This document shows, one piece after another, positions 1 to 8,563 of a stretch of DNA of 64,000 nt. The stretch is from Vibrio quintilis. Lineage in GTDB: Bacteria > Pseudomonadota > Gammaproteobacteria > Enterobacterales > Vibrionaceae. The stretch's first letter is position 1. Each line of letters opens with the position of its first letter. The DNA is taken from positions 4,053,921 to 4,117,920 of the forward strand of contig NZ_AP024897.1 of NCBI RefSeq assembly GCF_024529975.1, in the 5' to 3' direction. The notes beneath the pieces were generated by a model. It did no database searches and had not been told where the DNA came from. It saw only the letters and a list, made by a program, of their open reading frames with translations. Made by a program: the position numbers and the translations under genes.

Positions 1-220
1 TGAGCTGGAAAAACCACTCCCTCTTCCTGCATACGAGCGGATTCTGAAAGCTGGCCATGCATTTAATCTGCTGGATGCGCGCAAAGCAATTTCTGTCACA
101 GAGCGCCAGCGCTATATCCTGCGTATCCGCGATCTGACAAAGTCAGTGGCTGAAGCGTATTATGCGTCCCGAGAAGCACTTGGCTTCCCCATGTGTAATA
201 AGCAAGACCAACAAGCATAA
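1..220 (+). CDS. glyQ: Glycine--tRNA ligase alpha subunit, C-terminal fragment
   Basis: Only the last 72 codons are present; the gene starts left of the window. The reading frame begins at base 2 and ends with TAA at 218-220. The encoded end ([18 protein letters not shown], then [19 protein letters not shown]) reads as the C-terminus of the class II glycyl-tRNA synthetase alpha subunit, the catalytic part of the alpha2beta2 enzyme that charges tRNA-Gly in the cytoplasm. The beta-subunit gene follows after 11 bases with its own ribosome-binding site (GGGAAGAG), the usual glyQS operon arrangement. The identification rests on this resemblance and on glyS being next. Confidence 0.93.
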   Translation, partial: ELEKPLPLPAYERILKAGHAFNLLDARKAISVTERQRYILRIRDLTKSVAEAYYASREALGFPMCNKQDQQA

Positions 221-231
221 GGGAAGAGAAC

Positions 232-2298
232 ATGAGCAAAGAATTTTTAATTGAACTGGGAACAGAAGAACTGCCGCCAACACAGCTACGCACTTTAGCG
301 GAAGCATTTGCCAATAACTTCGAAGCTGAGCTGAAAAACGCTGAACTGGCATTTGATCAGATCAAATGGTTTGCCACACCGCGCCGTCTGGCACTGAAAG
401 TCACCTCCCTGGCTGAAAGCCAGCAGGATAAAGTGGTCGAAAAACGTGGTCCTGCAATTTCTGTTGCTTTTGATGCGGATGGTAATCCAACCAAAGCTGC
501 ACAAGGCTGGGCCCGTGGTAACGGCATCACCGTCGATCAGGCAGAACGTTTAGTGACAGATAAAGGCGAGTGGCTGCTGTTCAAACAGGAAGTCAAAGGT
601 CAGGCAACCAAAGAGATTGTTGTAGAGCTTGCAGCAAAAGCGCTGCATCACCTGCCAATTGCAAAACCAATGCGCTGGGCCGATAAAGAAACTCAGTTTA
701 TCCGTCCGGTCAAAACCCTGACAATTCTGCTTGATGATGAATTGATAGCCGGTGAAATCCTTGGCGTTCAGTCTGACCGAACCATCCGTGGGCACAGATT
801 CATGGGTGAGCAGGAATTCACCATTGAGAGCGCTCAGCAGTACCCGGCGATTCTTGAAGAACGTGGTAAAGTCATCGCGGATTACGAAGCACGTAAAGCG
901 ACGATTATCGCAGATTCACAACAAGCAGCTCAGGCGGTTGGCGGCACAGCCGATCTGGAAGATGACTTAGTCGAAGAAGTAACATCACTGGTCGAATGGC
1001 CTGTTGTTCTCACCGCGAAGTTTGAAGAAAAATTCCTGGCAGTCCCGTCAGAAGCGCTGGTTTACACCATGAAAGGTGACCAGAAGTACTTCCCGGTCTA
1101 CAGTGATGACAATCAACTACTGCCGAACTTTATCTTTGTTTCAAACATTGAATCGAAAGAACCCCGTCATGTCATTGAAGGGAACGAAAAGGTTGTTCGC
1201 CCTCGTCTTGCCGATGCGGAGTTCTTCTTCAATACAGACCGCAAACAACCTTTGATTGACCGTCTGCCAATGCTGGAAAATGCCGTTTTCCAGAAGCAGC
1301 TTGGAACCATCAAAGACAAGACCGATCGAATTACTGAACTGGCCGGCTACATTGCAGACAAAATTGGTGCAGATGTTGAGAAATCAAAGCGCGCCGGCCT
1401 GCTGGCAAAATGCGACCTGATGACCAATATGGTGTTCGAATTTACCGAAACACAAGGCATCATGGGGATGCACTACGCCCGTCATGATGGTGAAGATGAA
1501 GCGGTTGCGATTGCTCTGAACGAACAATACATGCCCCGCTTTGCCGGTGATGAACTGCCTGCGAACGGGATTTCTTCTGCTGTCGCTATGGCGGACAAGC
1601 TGGATACCATCGTAGGTATTTTCGGTATTGGACAGGCTCCGAAAGGTTCAGACCCGTTTGCCCTGCGCCGTGCCTCACTGGGTGTGCTGAGAATTATCGT
1701 TGAATACGGTTATCAGCTGGACCTGACTGATCTGGTCGCCAAAGCCAAATCGCTGTTTGGTGACAAGCTGACAAATGACACTGTTGAATCAGATGTGATT
1801 GAGTTTATGCTGGGCCGTTTCCGTACCTGGTATCATGATGAAGGCTTCAGTGTCGATGTCATTCAGGCAGTACTGGCCCGTCATCCAACCAAACCAGCAG
1901 ACTTTGACCAGCGTGTCAAAGCAGTCTCTCACTTCCGTTCACTGGAAGCAGCTGAATCTCTGGCTGCTGCCAACAAACGGGTCGGAAATATTCTGGCGAA
2001 ATTTGATGGTGAACTGAACACAGACGTTGATCTGGCGCTGTTGCAGGAAGATGCGGAAAAAGCACTGGCTGAAAATGTTGAAGTTCTGACAGAAGCGCTG
2101 GAACCGGCATTCGCGACCGGAAACTATCAGGCAGCCCTCAGCAAGCTGGCCGATCTGAAAGAGCCGGTCGATGCATTCTTTGACAATGTCATGGTCATGG
2201 CTGATGACGAAGCATTGAAGAAGAACCGTCTGACCCTATTGAATAACCTGCGAAATCTGTTCCTCGAGATTGCAGATATTTCTGTTTTGCAGAAATAA
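232..2298 (+). CDS. glyS: Glycine--tRNA ligase beta subunit
   Basis: The 688-residue product is almost exactly the length of E. coli GlyS (689). It begins [16 protein letters not shown], the family's characteristic opening, and contains the [28 protein letters not shown] segment (quoted in parts: [10 protein letters not shown], then GSDPFALRR) typical of the HD-like region, followed by a C-terminal tRNA-binding helical region. The beta subunit binds tRNA and completes the alpha2beta2 enzyme. The start at 232 is preceded by GGGAAGAG at a suitable distance and follows glyQ by 11 bases, so the two are co-transcribed. A strong terminator follows at 2326. Confidence 0.97.
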   Translation: MSKEFLIELGTEELPPTQLRTLAEAFANNFEAELKNAELAFDQIKWFATPRRLALKVTSLAESQQDKVVEKRGPAISVAFDADGNPTKAAQGWARGNGITVDQAERLVTDKGEWLLFKQEVKGQATKEIVVELAAKALHHLPIAKPMRWADKETQFIRPVKTLTILLDDELIAGEILGVQSDRTIRGHRFMGEQEFTIESAQQYPAILEERGKVIADYEARKATIIADSQQAAQAVGGTADLEDDLVEEVTSLVEWPVVLTAKFEEKFLAVPSEALVYTMKGDQKYFPVYSDDNQLLPNFIFVSNIESKEPRHVIEGNEKVVRPRLADAEFFFNTDRKQPLIDRLPMLENAVFQKQLGTIKDKTDRITELAGYIADKIGADVEKSKRAGLLAKCDLMTNMVFEFTETQGIMGMHYARHDGEDEAVAIALNEQYMPRFAGDELPANGISSAVAMADKLDTIVGIFGIGQAPKGSDPFALRRASLGVLRIIVEYGYQLDLTDLVAKAKSLFGDKLTNDTVESDVIEFMLGRFRTWYHDEGFSVDVIQAVLARHPTKPADFDQRVKAVSHFRSLEAAESLAAANKRVGNILAKFDGELNTDVDLALLQEDAEKALAENVEVLTEALEPAFATGNYQAALSKLADLKEPVDAFFDNVMVMADDEALKKNRLTLLNNLRNLFLEIADISVLQK

Positions 2299-2325
2299 CA
2301 CCAGGCAAAACCAAATACCCGCTTC

Positions 2326-2357
2326 AAAGCCCGGCCAACTGCCGGGCTTTCTTTTTA
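2326..2357 (+). terminator. Rho-independent terminator of glyQS
   Basis: AAAGCCCGGC (2326-2335) pairs perfectly with GCCGGGCTTT (2341-2350) across a five-base loop, followed by a T-rich tract. It lies 28 bases after the glyS stop. Confidence 0.9.
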
Positions 2358-2431
2358 TTGATAATTATCATCTTCAAACCGGGAGCAAATGGTATACATT
2401 AATCACCTTTATCACGGTTGAAGGAGTCACC

Positions 2432-3352
2432 ATGCCCTATTTGCTTTTAACACTGGCAGCAATGTTCTGGGGAGGAAATTACGTTGTCGGACATATTCTG
2501 GTCAGTGGTGCAGATCCGATCCTGATGACAGCAGCCCGCTGGTTTTTAACCGCTCTGTTACTGACTTCTCTGTACTACAAACATATCTTCACCCATCACA
2601 AATTAATCATACAATCTCTGGCTACCATTGTTTTTCTGTCTGTATTCGGACAAGTATTATTTCCGCTCACCCTGTATATCGGCCTGCAAACCACCTCTTC
2701 GCTCAATGCTGCCATTTATATGTCTGCCACGCCTTGTCTGGTGTTATTAATCAACAGGATTATTTTTCATGACCAAATCTCAGTAAATAATTATCTTGGC
2801 GTGCTTCTTAGCACAGCTGGCGTTTGTTATCTGATTTTTCAGGGAGATTTCGGGAATTTACGGACGTTAAACAATCTGAGCAGAGGCGATCTCTGGGCCA
2901 TGGGTTCTGCACTGAGCTGGGCGCTCTACTGTTCATTTTTGCGTAAGAAAAACAAGCAAATTCCGGGGAATGTCTTCGTTGCAGTCAGCGCTGTCATTGG
3001 TGCCATCATCCTGATCCCGGTGATTACACTTTATCTCATTTCGGTTCCATCTGTTGATGTCAGTTCCTATTCACAGGCGGGGTTCCTGACCGGACTGTTA
3101 TATCTGGTGATTTTTCCGTCCTGGCTATCGTATGTTTTCTGGAACCGCGGCATTACAGAAATCGGGGCAACCCGCGGAGAGATATACACCCATATCATTC
3201 CGTTATCCGGCGGGCTTTTCAGTGTGATATTTCTCGGCACCCGGCTGGCGTCATTTCACCTGATCAGTGCTGCCCTGATCGCAGCCGGAATCTGGTTATG
3301 CTCAGGCAGAAAATCCGGAGAAAAAACGATTCAACCAGTCTCTTCAGAGTAA
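2432..3352 (+). CDS. EamA/DMT-superfamily membrane transporter
   Basis: The protein has about 306 residues and roughly ten hydrophobic segments arranged as two EamA repeats, the drug/metabolite transporter plan. The first repeat opens with LTLAAMFWGGNYVVGH and the second with WAMGSALSWALYCSF, both typical of the family. The frame is open back to 2270, overlapping the end of glyS and the terminator, but ATG 2432 is chosen because AAGGAG lies just upstream at 2421-2426 and a transmembrane segment starts at once. The substrate cannot be told from sequence; relatives export amino acids, metabolites or drugs. It converges on the PhzF-family gene. Confidence 0.85.
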   Translation: MPYLLLTLAAMFWGGNYVVGHILVSGADPILMTAARWFLTALLLTSLYYKHIFTHHKLIIQSLATIVFLSVFGQVLFPLTLYIGLQTTSSLNAAIYMSATPCLVLLINRIIFHDQISVNNYLGVLLSTAGVCYLIFQGDFGNLRTLNNLSRGDLWAMGSALSWALYCSFLRKKNKQIPGNVFVAVSAVIGAIILIPVITLYLISVPSVDVSSYSQAGFLTGLLYLVIFPSWLSYVFWNRGITEIGATRGEIYTHIIPLSGGLFSVIFLGTRLASFHLISAALIAAGIWLCSGRKSGEKTIQPVSSE

Positions 3353-3374
3353 CTCCGCACGGGGAGGTCCACGC

Positions 3375-3398
3375 AGACACCGGTTGGATCCGGTGTCT
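3375..3398. terminator. Inverted repeat between convergent genes
   Basis: AGACACCGG (3375-3383) and CCGGTGTCT (3390-3398) form a perfect 9-bp stem between the convergent transporter and PhzF-family genes. Neither side has a good T tract, so termination is only suggested by position. Confidence 0.4.
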
Positions 3399-3410
3399 GA
3401 TAAAACATCA

Positions 3411-4208
3411 TCAGATAAACATAACCCCTTTTAAAACCGTCACAGCCCTACCCGTAAGTTTGACCCGCGACGCTGAAAGTGACACGTCCATCAAACCGCC
3501 CCGTTCTGATGCCTGATAACCGCTTAATGACGACTTGCCAAGTTGTTCACACCAATAAACAGCCAGCGCACAAAAAGCTGAACCCGTCACCGGATCTTCA
3601 TTCACACCCACCCAGGGTGCAAAATAGCGACAAATGAAATCCTGAGCCGCACCAGATGATCGGGCAGTCACAACAACCCCCCGTCCAGGAACCTTACTCA
3701 GGCCGGTAAAATCAGGGGATAATTCACGAATGCGTTGCTCACTATCGACAATAATCAGCTCTTTCTCATCAAAACGGTGGTAAGCCATAACCTCATCGGC
3801 TCCCACGCCAAGCAGGTCAAGCATCGCGTGATTCGTCCGTGCTTCAGATTCAAAGACCGGGGCCGGAAAATCCATCTCAAAGGCGTCTGTCTGTACCGTA
3901 ACAGATAAAGGACCAGACAACGTATTGAAAACCACTGTTTCACCAACGGCAACAAGACCTTTTTCCTTTAAGATCTGAGCTACCGCCAGCGTACCGTGCC
4001 CACAAAGCTTCACCTCGGTTTGTGGCGTAAACCACCTCAGCTGCATCTCCGGTAAAGATAAAAAAGCCGTCTCAGATAAAGCCATTTCTCTTGCCACCGA
4101 AAACATCACCGCGTCTTCAAGTGGTCCTTCGGTGATACAGACACCTGCCGGGTTCCCTTTAAAAGCCTCAGCCGTAAATGAATCAACCTGATATATCTCT
4201 AATTCCAT
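3411..4208 (-). CDS. PhzF family isomerase/epimerase-like protein
   Basis: The 265-residue protein has the PhzF fold signatures: FKGNPAGVCI near the start, SETAFLS with the family's catalytic glutamate, LRWFTPQTEVKLCGHGTLA at the end of the first half, and APWVGVNEDPVTGSAFCAL in the second half. PhzF itself isomerises a dihydroxyanthranilate in phenazine synthesis, but most bacterial homologues have no known substrate, and no phenazine genes are nearby. It is slightly shorter than the usual 280-300 residues. It is followed on the same strand, upstream, by the RidA-family gene 29 bases away, so the two probably form one transcript. Both may handle reactive amino-acid-derived intermediates; that is inference. 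Confidence 0.85.
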   Translation of the reverse strand: MELEIYQVDSFTAEAFKGNPAGVCITEGPLEDAVMFSVAREMALSETAFLSLPEMQLRWFTPQTEVKLCGHGTLAVAQILKEKGLVAVGETVVFNTLSGPLSVTVQTDAFEMDFPAPVFESEARTNHAMLDLLGVGADEVMAYHRFDEKELIIVDSEQRIRELSPDFTGLSKVPGRGVVVTARSSGAAQDFICRYFAPWVGVNEDPVTGSAFCALAVYWCEQLGKSSLSGYQASERGGLMDVSLSASRVKLTGRAVTVLKGVMFI

Positions 4209-4237
4209 CTTTTTTCCTTCAATCAGGGATGCTGTCT

Positions 4238-4618
4238 TTAATAGAGATTCAAAGCAGCAACCGCTTCAATTTCAATCTGTAAATCAGGATGGATCAATGC
4301 AGACACTTCCACCAGAGAACACGCCGGTAAATGTCCCTCATAAAATTCGAATAACAATTCACGCATCTGCGGGAGTTGACTGATATCTTTGACAAAAATT
4401 GTCAGCTTCACCAAATCACTTTTTGAACAGGATTCAGCCGCCAGTATCTGCGAAATCTGCTGAAGTATTTCCTGACACTGCTCTGGCAGTGATAAAGACT
4501 GCGCCGCAGTGCCGTAAGCCGTCAAACCGGAAACATAAAGGGTATTACTATGCCGGACAGCATGAACATAAGGGCCGGCTATTTGCGGCAGGAACTCATA
4601 ATTGATTCTTTGGGTCAA
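4238..4618 (-). CDS. RidA (YjgF/YER057c/UK114) family protein lacking the catalytic arginine
   Basis: The 126-residue product has the RidA family layout: NTLYVSGLTAYG in the N-terminal half, a DISQLPQMRELLFEFY helix and the end DLQIEIEAVAALNLY. Classical RidA hydrolyses reactive imines/enamines produced by PLP enzymes and needs an arginine in a PARS-VEV motif. Here the motif reads PACSLVEVS: the codon is TGT where CGT would give Arg. The conserved Glu of IEIEA is kept. The protein therefore probably belongs to a RidA subgroup without deaminase activity, or carries a point mutation. It is first in a likely two-gene transcript with the PhzF-family gene and divergent from avtA. Confidence 0.85.
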   Translation of the reverse strand: MTQRINYEFLPQIAGPYVHAVRHSNTLYVSGLTAYGTAAQSLSLPEQCQEILQQISQILAAESCSKSDLVKLTIFVKDISQLPQMRELLFEFYEGHLPACSLVEVSALIHPDLQIEIEAVAALNLY

Positions 4619-4822
4619 TGTCGTACTCCTTGAAGTCAGTTACATAACAACAAGAATTAAATATAAACGAACAACTGACAAAATATTCTGCCTCGTTTCA
4701 GAAACAGGCCTTAACAAGCAAAAATGAAATAAAATCAATGACAGAAGAATATATTAAGCTCAGATATCACGCCCCGATCAACCAACTCAGCCATCATGCG
4801 TAAAAAACCCCCGCCAGCCCCC

Positions 4823-4850
4823 TTGCTTTTTGGTCAGAAAATATTACGGT
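4823..4850 (+). promoter_or_regulatory. Possible sigma70 promoter of avtA
   Basis: TTGCTT (4823-4828) is followed after 16 bases by TACGGT (4845-4850), about 60 bases before the avtA start, in the 293-base divergent spacer between the RidA-family gene and avtA. The match is moderate; nothing else clear was seen in this spacer. Confidence 0.3.
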
Positions 4851-4911
4851 ATGGTGAATAATTATGTAAATCACAACTTTCTTAAAACAATATAAATCAG
4901 GTAAACCAGTC

Positions 4912-6159
4912 ATGCAGTTCTCTTCGTTTGGTGAGAAATTCAACCGATACACAGGTATCACACAGCTCATGGATGATTTAAACGATGGTCTTCGTACGCC
5001 GGGCGCCATCATGCTGGGCGGAGGTAACCCGGCAGCCATTCCAGCCATGCTCGACTATTTTCATCAGGCCAATCAGTCACTACTGGACAGCGGCAAACTC
5101 GTTGCCGCCATGGCAAATTACGATGGTCCACAGGGGAACGATGCATTCATCCGCTCACTTGCAGCCTTGCTGCGCGATACATTCGGCTGGGACATCAGTG
5201 AAAAAAATATTAGTCTGACCAATGGCAGTCAGAGCGGATTTTTCTATCTGTTCAACCTGCTGACCGGTAAACAACCGGATGGTTCGCACAAAAAAGTTCT
5301 GCTGCCGCTGGCTCCCGAGTATATCGGCTATGGCGACGCAGGGATTCACGATGATATTTTTGTTTCCGGCCGCCCGGAAATTGAATATCTGGACAACCGT
5401 CTGTTCAAATATCATGTCGACTTTGAAAATCTGAAAATCGATGATTCGATTGCTGCAATCTGTGCTTCAAGGCCGACCAACCCAACCGGTAACGTCCTGA
5501 CCGATGAAGAAATCCACAAACTGGATGAACTGGCCCGCCAGCATCATATCCCGCTGATTATCGATAACGCTTACGGGTTACCATTCCCGAATATCATTTT
5601 TGAAGACGTAAAGCCATTCTGGAATGAGAACACCATTCTGTGTATGAGTCTGTCAAAGCTTGGGCTGCCGGGATTACGCTGCGGTATCGTGATTGCGAAT
5701 GAAGCTATGACAACTGCACTCAGCAATCTCAACGGGATTATCAGCCTGTCACCGGGAAGTGTTGGCCCTGTACTGGCCAATCACATGATTGAGAACAATG
5801 ATATTTTGCGTCTGAGTAGTGAAGTGATTCGTCCGTTCTATCAGCAGAAGTCGCAGCGGGCGATTGAATTACTTCAGCAGGCCATTCCGGATCCGCGTTT
5901 TCGCATTCACAAACCGGAAGGCGCAATTTTCCTCTGGCTGTGGTTCGATGAATTGCCAATCACCACCATAGAACTCTATCAACGTCTGAAAGAACGTGGC
6001 GTTCTGATTGTTCCCGGCGAATACTTCTTTATCGGACAGGAAGCAACATGGGAACATGCTCACCAATGTCTGCGCATGAACTATGTTCAGGATGATGATC
6101 AGATGCAAAAAGGTATCGCGATCATCGCTGAAGAAATCGCCAGAGCTTACGCTGAATAA
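4912..6159 (+). CDS. avtA: Valine--pyruvate transaminase
   Basis: The 415-residue product is close in length to E. coli AvtA (417) and reads as the same family throughout: FSSFGEKFNRYTGITQLMDD at the start, GGGNPAAIP, a CASRPTNPTGNVLTDEE aminotransferase segment, and SLSKLGLPGLRCGI carrying the PLP-binding lysine. AvtA moves an amino group between valine and pyruvate (alanine) in the cytoplasm. The gene occupies the avtA position known from V. cholerae, near glyS and the small heat-shock gene, but is separated from the heat-shock gene here by some 23 kb of accessory DNA. Confidence 0.95.
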   Translation: MQFSSFGEKFNRYTGITQLMDDLNDGLRTPGAIMLGGGNPAAIPAMLDYFHQANQSLLDSGKLVAAMANYDGPQGNDAFIRSLAALLRDTFGWDISEKNISLTNGSQSGFFYLFNLLTGKQPDGSHKKVLLPLAPEYIGYGDAGIHDDIFVSGRPEIEYLDNRLFKYHVDFENLKIDDSIAAICASRPTNPTGNVLTDEEIHKLDELARQHHIPLIIDNAYGLPFPNIIFEDVKPFWNENTILCMSLSKLGLPGLRCGIVIANEAMTTALSNLNGIISLSPGSVGPVLANHMIENNDILRLSSEVIRPFYQQKSQRAIELLQQAIPDPRFRIHKPEGAIFLWLWFDELPITTIELYQRLKERGVLIVPGEYFFIGQEATWEHAHQCLRMNYVQDDDQMQKGIAIIAEEIARAYAE

Positions 6160-6176
6160 CTCCCCTGAAACCACCA

Positions 6177-6207
6177 GATGCACATGATGTTCAATAGCAT
6201 GTGCATC
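6177..6207 (+). terminator. Hairpin downstream of avtA
   Basis: GATGCACATG (6177-6186) and CATGTGCATC (6198-6207) form a perfect 10-bp stem 17 bases after the avtA stop. No T tract follows, so it may be a weak terminator or an mRNA 3'-end stabiliser. Confidence 0.45.
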
Positions 6208-6437
6208 GTCCTCCTCACCAACCACTCTGGTTAAATCTGCACCACAATTGTTCTGTTCTGCACCACAGTGAAACTTCCACACCCACACTAAAAACAATAA
6301 AATCAATATAACCAATTGAAATAATTTAATTTTATAAAGATGGCATACCACTTGCTGTCTGAGAGTGTTAGTTGCGAAGAGCATAATCCAGTTTTTATTG
6401 CTAACGACAAAAAGTTACTAACGACAATTTGTCAAAA
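6208..6437. other. Non-coding spacer before the guanidine riboswitch
   Basis: The 450-base gap 6160-6609 has no credible gene. This part is AT-rich and should hold the operon promoter, but I see no pair of -35/-10 boxes with good spacing. It contains a 10-base direct repeat CTAACGACAA at 6401-6410 and 6418-6427 (period 17), just upstream of the riboswitch, which could be a binding site for a regulator. Confidence 0.4.
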
Positions 6438-6545
6438 CAGACATCTAGGGTTCCGGCTACCACACATCATCATGGCAGTGACTGGTCCGAGAGTTGTCAA
6501 CCTCAACTGAGGTCACACGGCGGGATAAAAGCCCGGGAGGCCAGC
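6438..6545 (+). promoter_or_regulatory. Guanidine-I (ykkC class) riboswitch
   Basis: The leader contains the conserved blocks of the ykkC/guanidine-I aptamer in order: CTAGGGTTCCGG at 6445-6456, ACTGGTCCGAGAG at 6481-6493, a small hairpin ACCTC-AACT-GAGGT, then ACACGGCGGGATAAAAGC and CCCGGGAG up to about 6539. This class binds guanidinium and turns genes on. It lies 65-70 bases before the first gene of a guanidine-degradation operon, exactly where expected. No terminator with a T tract is visible between aptamer and gene, so control may act on translation or through Rho. The end points are approximate; the class assignment is firm. Confidence 0.92.
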
Positions 6546-6609
6546 CAATCATAATTGGTTATGTCTCTTGTGCAATGATTCAAACGTGACTCACAGTGGA
6601 GGTGATCCC

Positions 6610-7695
6610 ATGCAACATTTTCTGAAACGACTTCTGACAACGCTGATGTTATCCGCAGGTTTAATCGCTGCCTTTTCAATATCAGCCACCGCATTTGCCA
6701 AAGAGAAAAAAGACTTTACCCTGGCCTGGTCAATCTACGTTGGGTGGATGCCCTGGGATTATGCAGATCAATCCGGCATTCTGAAAAAATGGGCCAACAA
6801 ATACGGCATCAACATCGATGTGATTCAGGTCAATGACTACGTCGAGTCTATTAACCAATACACAGCCGGTCAGTTTGATGCCACGGTCATGACCAATATG
6901 GATGCACTGACCATTCCGGCAGCAAGCGGTGTTGATTCTACGGCTCTGATTGTTGGGGATTTCTCTGATGGGAATGACGGCATTATCCTGAAAGGAAACA
7001 ATAAGTCCATCCGCGATATCAAAGGCCAGAACGTCAATCTGGTTGAACTGAGTGTGTCTCACTACCTGATGGCCCGCGGACTGGAAAGTGTCGGACTGGC
7101 AGAAAAAGATGTGCACGTCATTAACACATCCGATGCCGATATTGTTGCAGCCTACCAAACACCGGATGTTACTTCAGTTGTCACCTGGAACCCGCTACTC
7201 AGCGAAATTACTTCCCAGCCGGGCAGCACGCTGGTTTTTGATTCCTCAAAAATTCCCGGAGAAATCATTGATTCGCTGGTGGTCAATACACAAATCCTCA
7301 AACAAAACCCCAATTTTGCGAAAGCCTTAACCGGCGCATGGTACGAAGTCATGTCTGAAATGACATCGAAAAACACCGCTAAATCCGATGAAGCTAAAAC
7401 CTTTATGGCGAAAGCTTCCGGAACCGATTTAGCTGGTTACAACGCCCAGCTGAAAGCCACCCGGATGTTTTACAAGCCTGCAGAAGCCGTCCGGTTTACC
7501 CAAAGTTCAGCCCTGACAGATACGATGAAGAAAGTTGCGGAATTCTCTTTTGAGCATGGTTTGTTAGGGGAAGGCGCACCCGATGCTACCTTCATCGGTA
7601 TTGAAACGCCAGCCGGCATCTATGGCAGCAAATCCAATATTAAACTGCGGTTTGATCCGGCTTATATGGAAATGGCGGCCAAAGGTCAGCTGTAA
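6610..7695 (+). CDS. Guanidine/urea-carboxylase-linked ABC transporter, substrate-binding protein
   Basis: The protein has 361 residues with a signal peptide (MQHFLKRLLTTLMLSAGLIA to about ATAFA). The mature part starts KDFTLAWSIYVGWMPWDYA and resembles NMT1/ThiY-like binding proteins of the type found beside urea carboxylase genes (TIGR03427 group). It should capture the substrate, inferred to be guanidine, in the periplasm. The frame is open from 6568, but ATG 6610 follows GGAGGTGA at 6598-6605 and starts the signal peptide. It is the first gene after the guanidine-I riboswitch and heads a seven-gene operon with short gaps. Confidence 0.88.
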   Translation: MQHFLKRLLTTLMLSAGLIAAFSISATAFAKEKKDFTLAWSIYVGWMPWDYADQSGILKKWANKYGINIDVIQVNDYVESINQYTAGQFDATVMTNMDALTIPAASGVDSTALIVGDFSDGNDGIILKGNNKSIRDIKGQNVNLVELSVSHYLMARGLESVGLAEKDVHVINTSDADIVAAYQTPDVTSVVTWNPLLSEITSQPGSTLVFDSSKIPGEIIDSLVVNTQILKQNPNFAKALTGAWYEVMSEMTSKNTAKSDEAKTFMAKASGTDLAGYNAQLKATRMFYKPAEAVRFTQSSALTDTMKKVAEFSFEHGLLGEGAPDATFIGIETPAGIYGSKSNIKLRFDPAYMEMAAKGQL

Positions 7696-7740
7696 AGCAA
7701 ACTTGAGTCTCACCATCATTCAGACCAAAACGGAGACAGC

Positions 7741-8562
7741 ATGACCCGACTGATCAACAAAAAACCATCACGTCCCACCCGACTGATGCTGGGCATCCTG
7801 CCGTTTGCTATTGCTCTGCTGGTTTATCTGGTAGCCTCTGATGCGCGTCTGGCAGCCAATCCCTCAGATAAGTTACTACCGGCATTCTCCAGTTTTGCCG
7901 ATGCCGTGGAGCGGATGGCCTTCACACCCAGCAGGCGTACCGGAGAATACCTGCTGTGGGCCGATACCCTTGCCAGCCTGCAACGTCTGACAATCGGGGT
8001 TGGCTTCAGTGCGCTGATTGGCCTGTGTCTCGGGATTGCCAACGGCATGGTGCCACTGGTGCGCTCATCACTATCGCCGTTTGTCACCGCGATATCCCTG
8101 ATTCCGCCAATGGCTATCCTGCCGGTGTTGTTTATCTCGCTCGGGCTGGGCGAAGTCTCCAAAGTTGCGCTGATATTTATCGGCATCTGCCCGATGATCA
8201 TCCGCGACATGCAGCTTAAAACGCAGTCTTTACCACAAGAGCAGCTGATCAAAGCCCAGACACTGGGCGGTAACAGCTGGCAAATCATTATCCGGATCAT
8301 CACACCGCAAGTTTTTCCGCATCTGGTTGACGCAGTCCGGCTGACACTGGGTAGCGCATGGCTGTTCCTGATTGCCGCAGAAGCGATTGTCGCCACAGAA
8401 GGGCTCGGATACCGGATTTTCCTTGTCCGACGCTACCTGTCGATGGATGTGATTCTGCCTTATGTCCTGTGGATCACCTTACTGGCTTACCTGATGGACT
8501 GGCTGCTCAGGCAGTTATCGCGCAAGGTCAGTCCGTGGTATCACGAGTCACAGGGGGCATAA
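7741..8562 (+). CDS. Guanidine/urea-carboxylase-linked ABC transporter, permease
   Basis: The 273-residue membrane protein has about six hydrophobic segments and a BPD-permease region with an EAA-type loop (LIKAQTLGGNSWQIIIRIITP). The family is the nitrate/sulfonate/taurine-type permease (SsuC/TauC-like), as in other urea-carboxylase operons. It begins 45 bases after the binding-protein gene, with CGGAGAC before the ATG, and ends just before the ATPase gene. It would form the membrane channel of the importer. The substrate guanidine is inferred from the riboswitch and downstream enzymes. Confidence 0.87.
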   Translation: MTRLINKKPSRPTRLMLGILPFAIALLVYLVASDARLAANPSDKLLPAFSSFADAVERMAFTPSRRTGEYLLWADTLASLQRLTIGVGFSALIGLCLGIANGMVPLVRSSLSPFVTAISLIPPMAILPVLFISLGLGEVSKVALIFIGICPMIIRDMQLKTQSLPQEQLIKAQTLGGNSWQIIIRIITPQVFPHLVDAVRLTLGSAWLFLIAAEAIVATEGLGYRIFLVRRYLSMDVILPYVLWITLLAYLMDWLLRQLSRKVSPWYHESQGA

Positions 8563-8563
8563 G

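Noticed and set aside
2270..2431. Upstream extension of the EamA transporter frame
   Set aside because: It overlaps the glyS end and the terminator hairpin; the ATG at 2432 has a strong ribosome-binding site and starts the membrane protein.
5869..6384. 171-codon minus-strand frame at the end of avtA
   Set aside because: It overlaps avtA coding sequence, has no recognisable domain and no ribosome-binding site.
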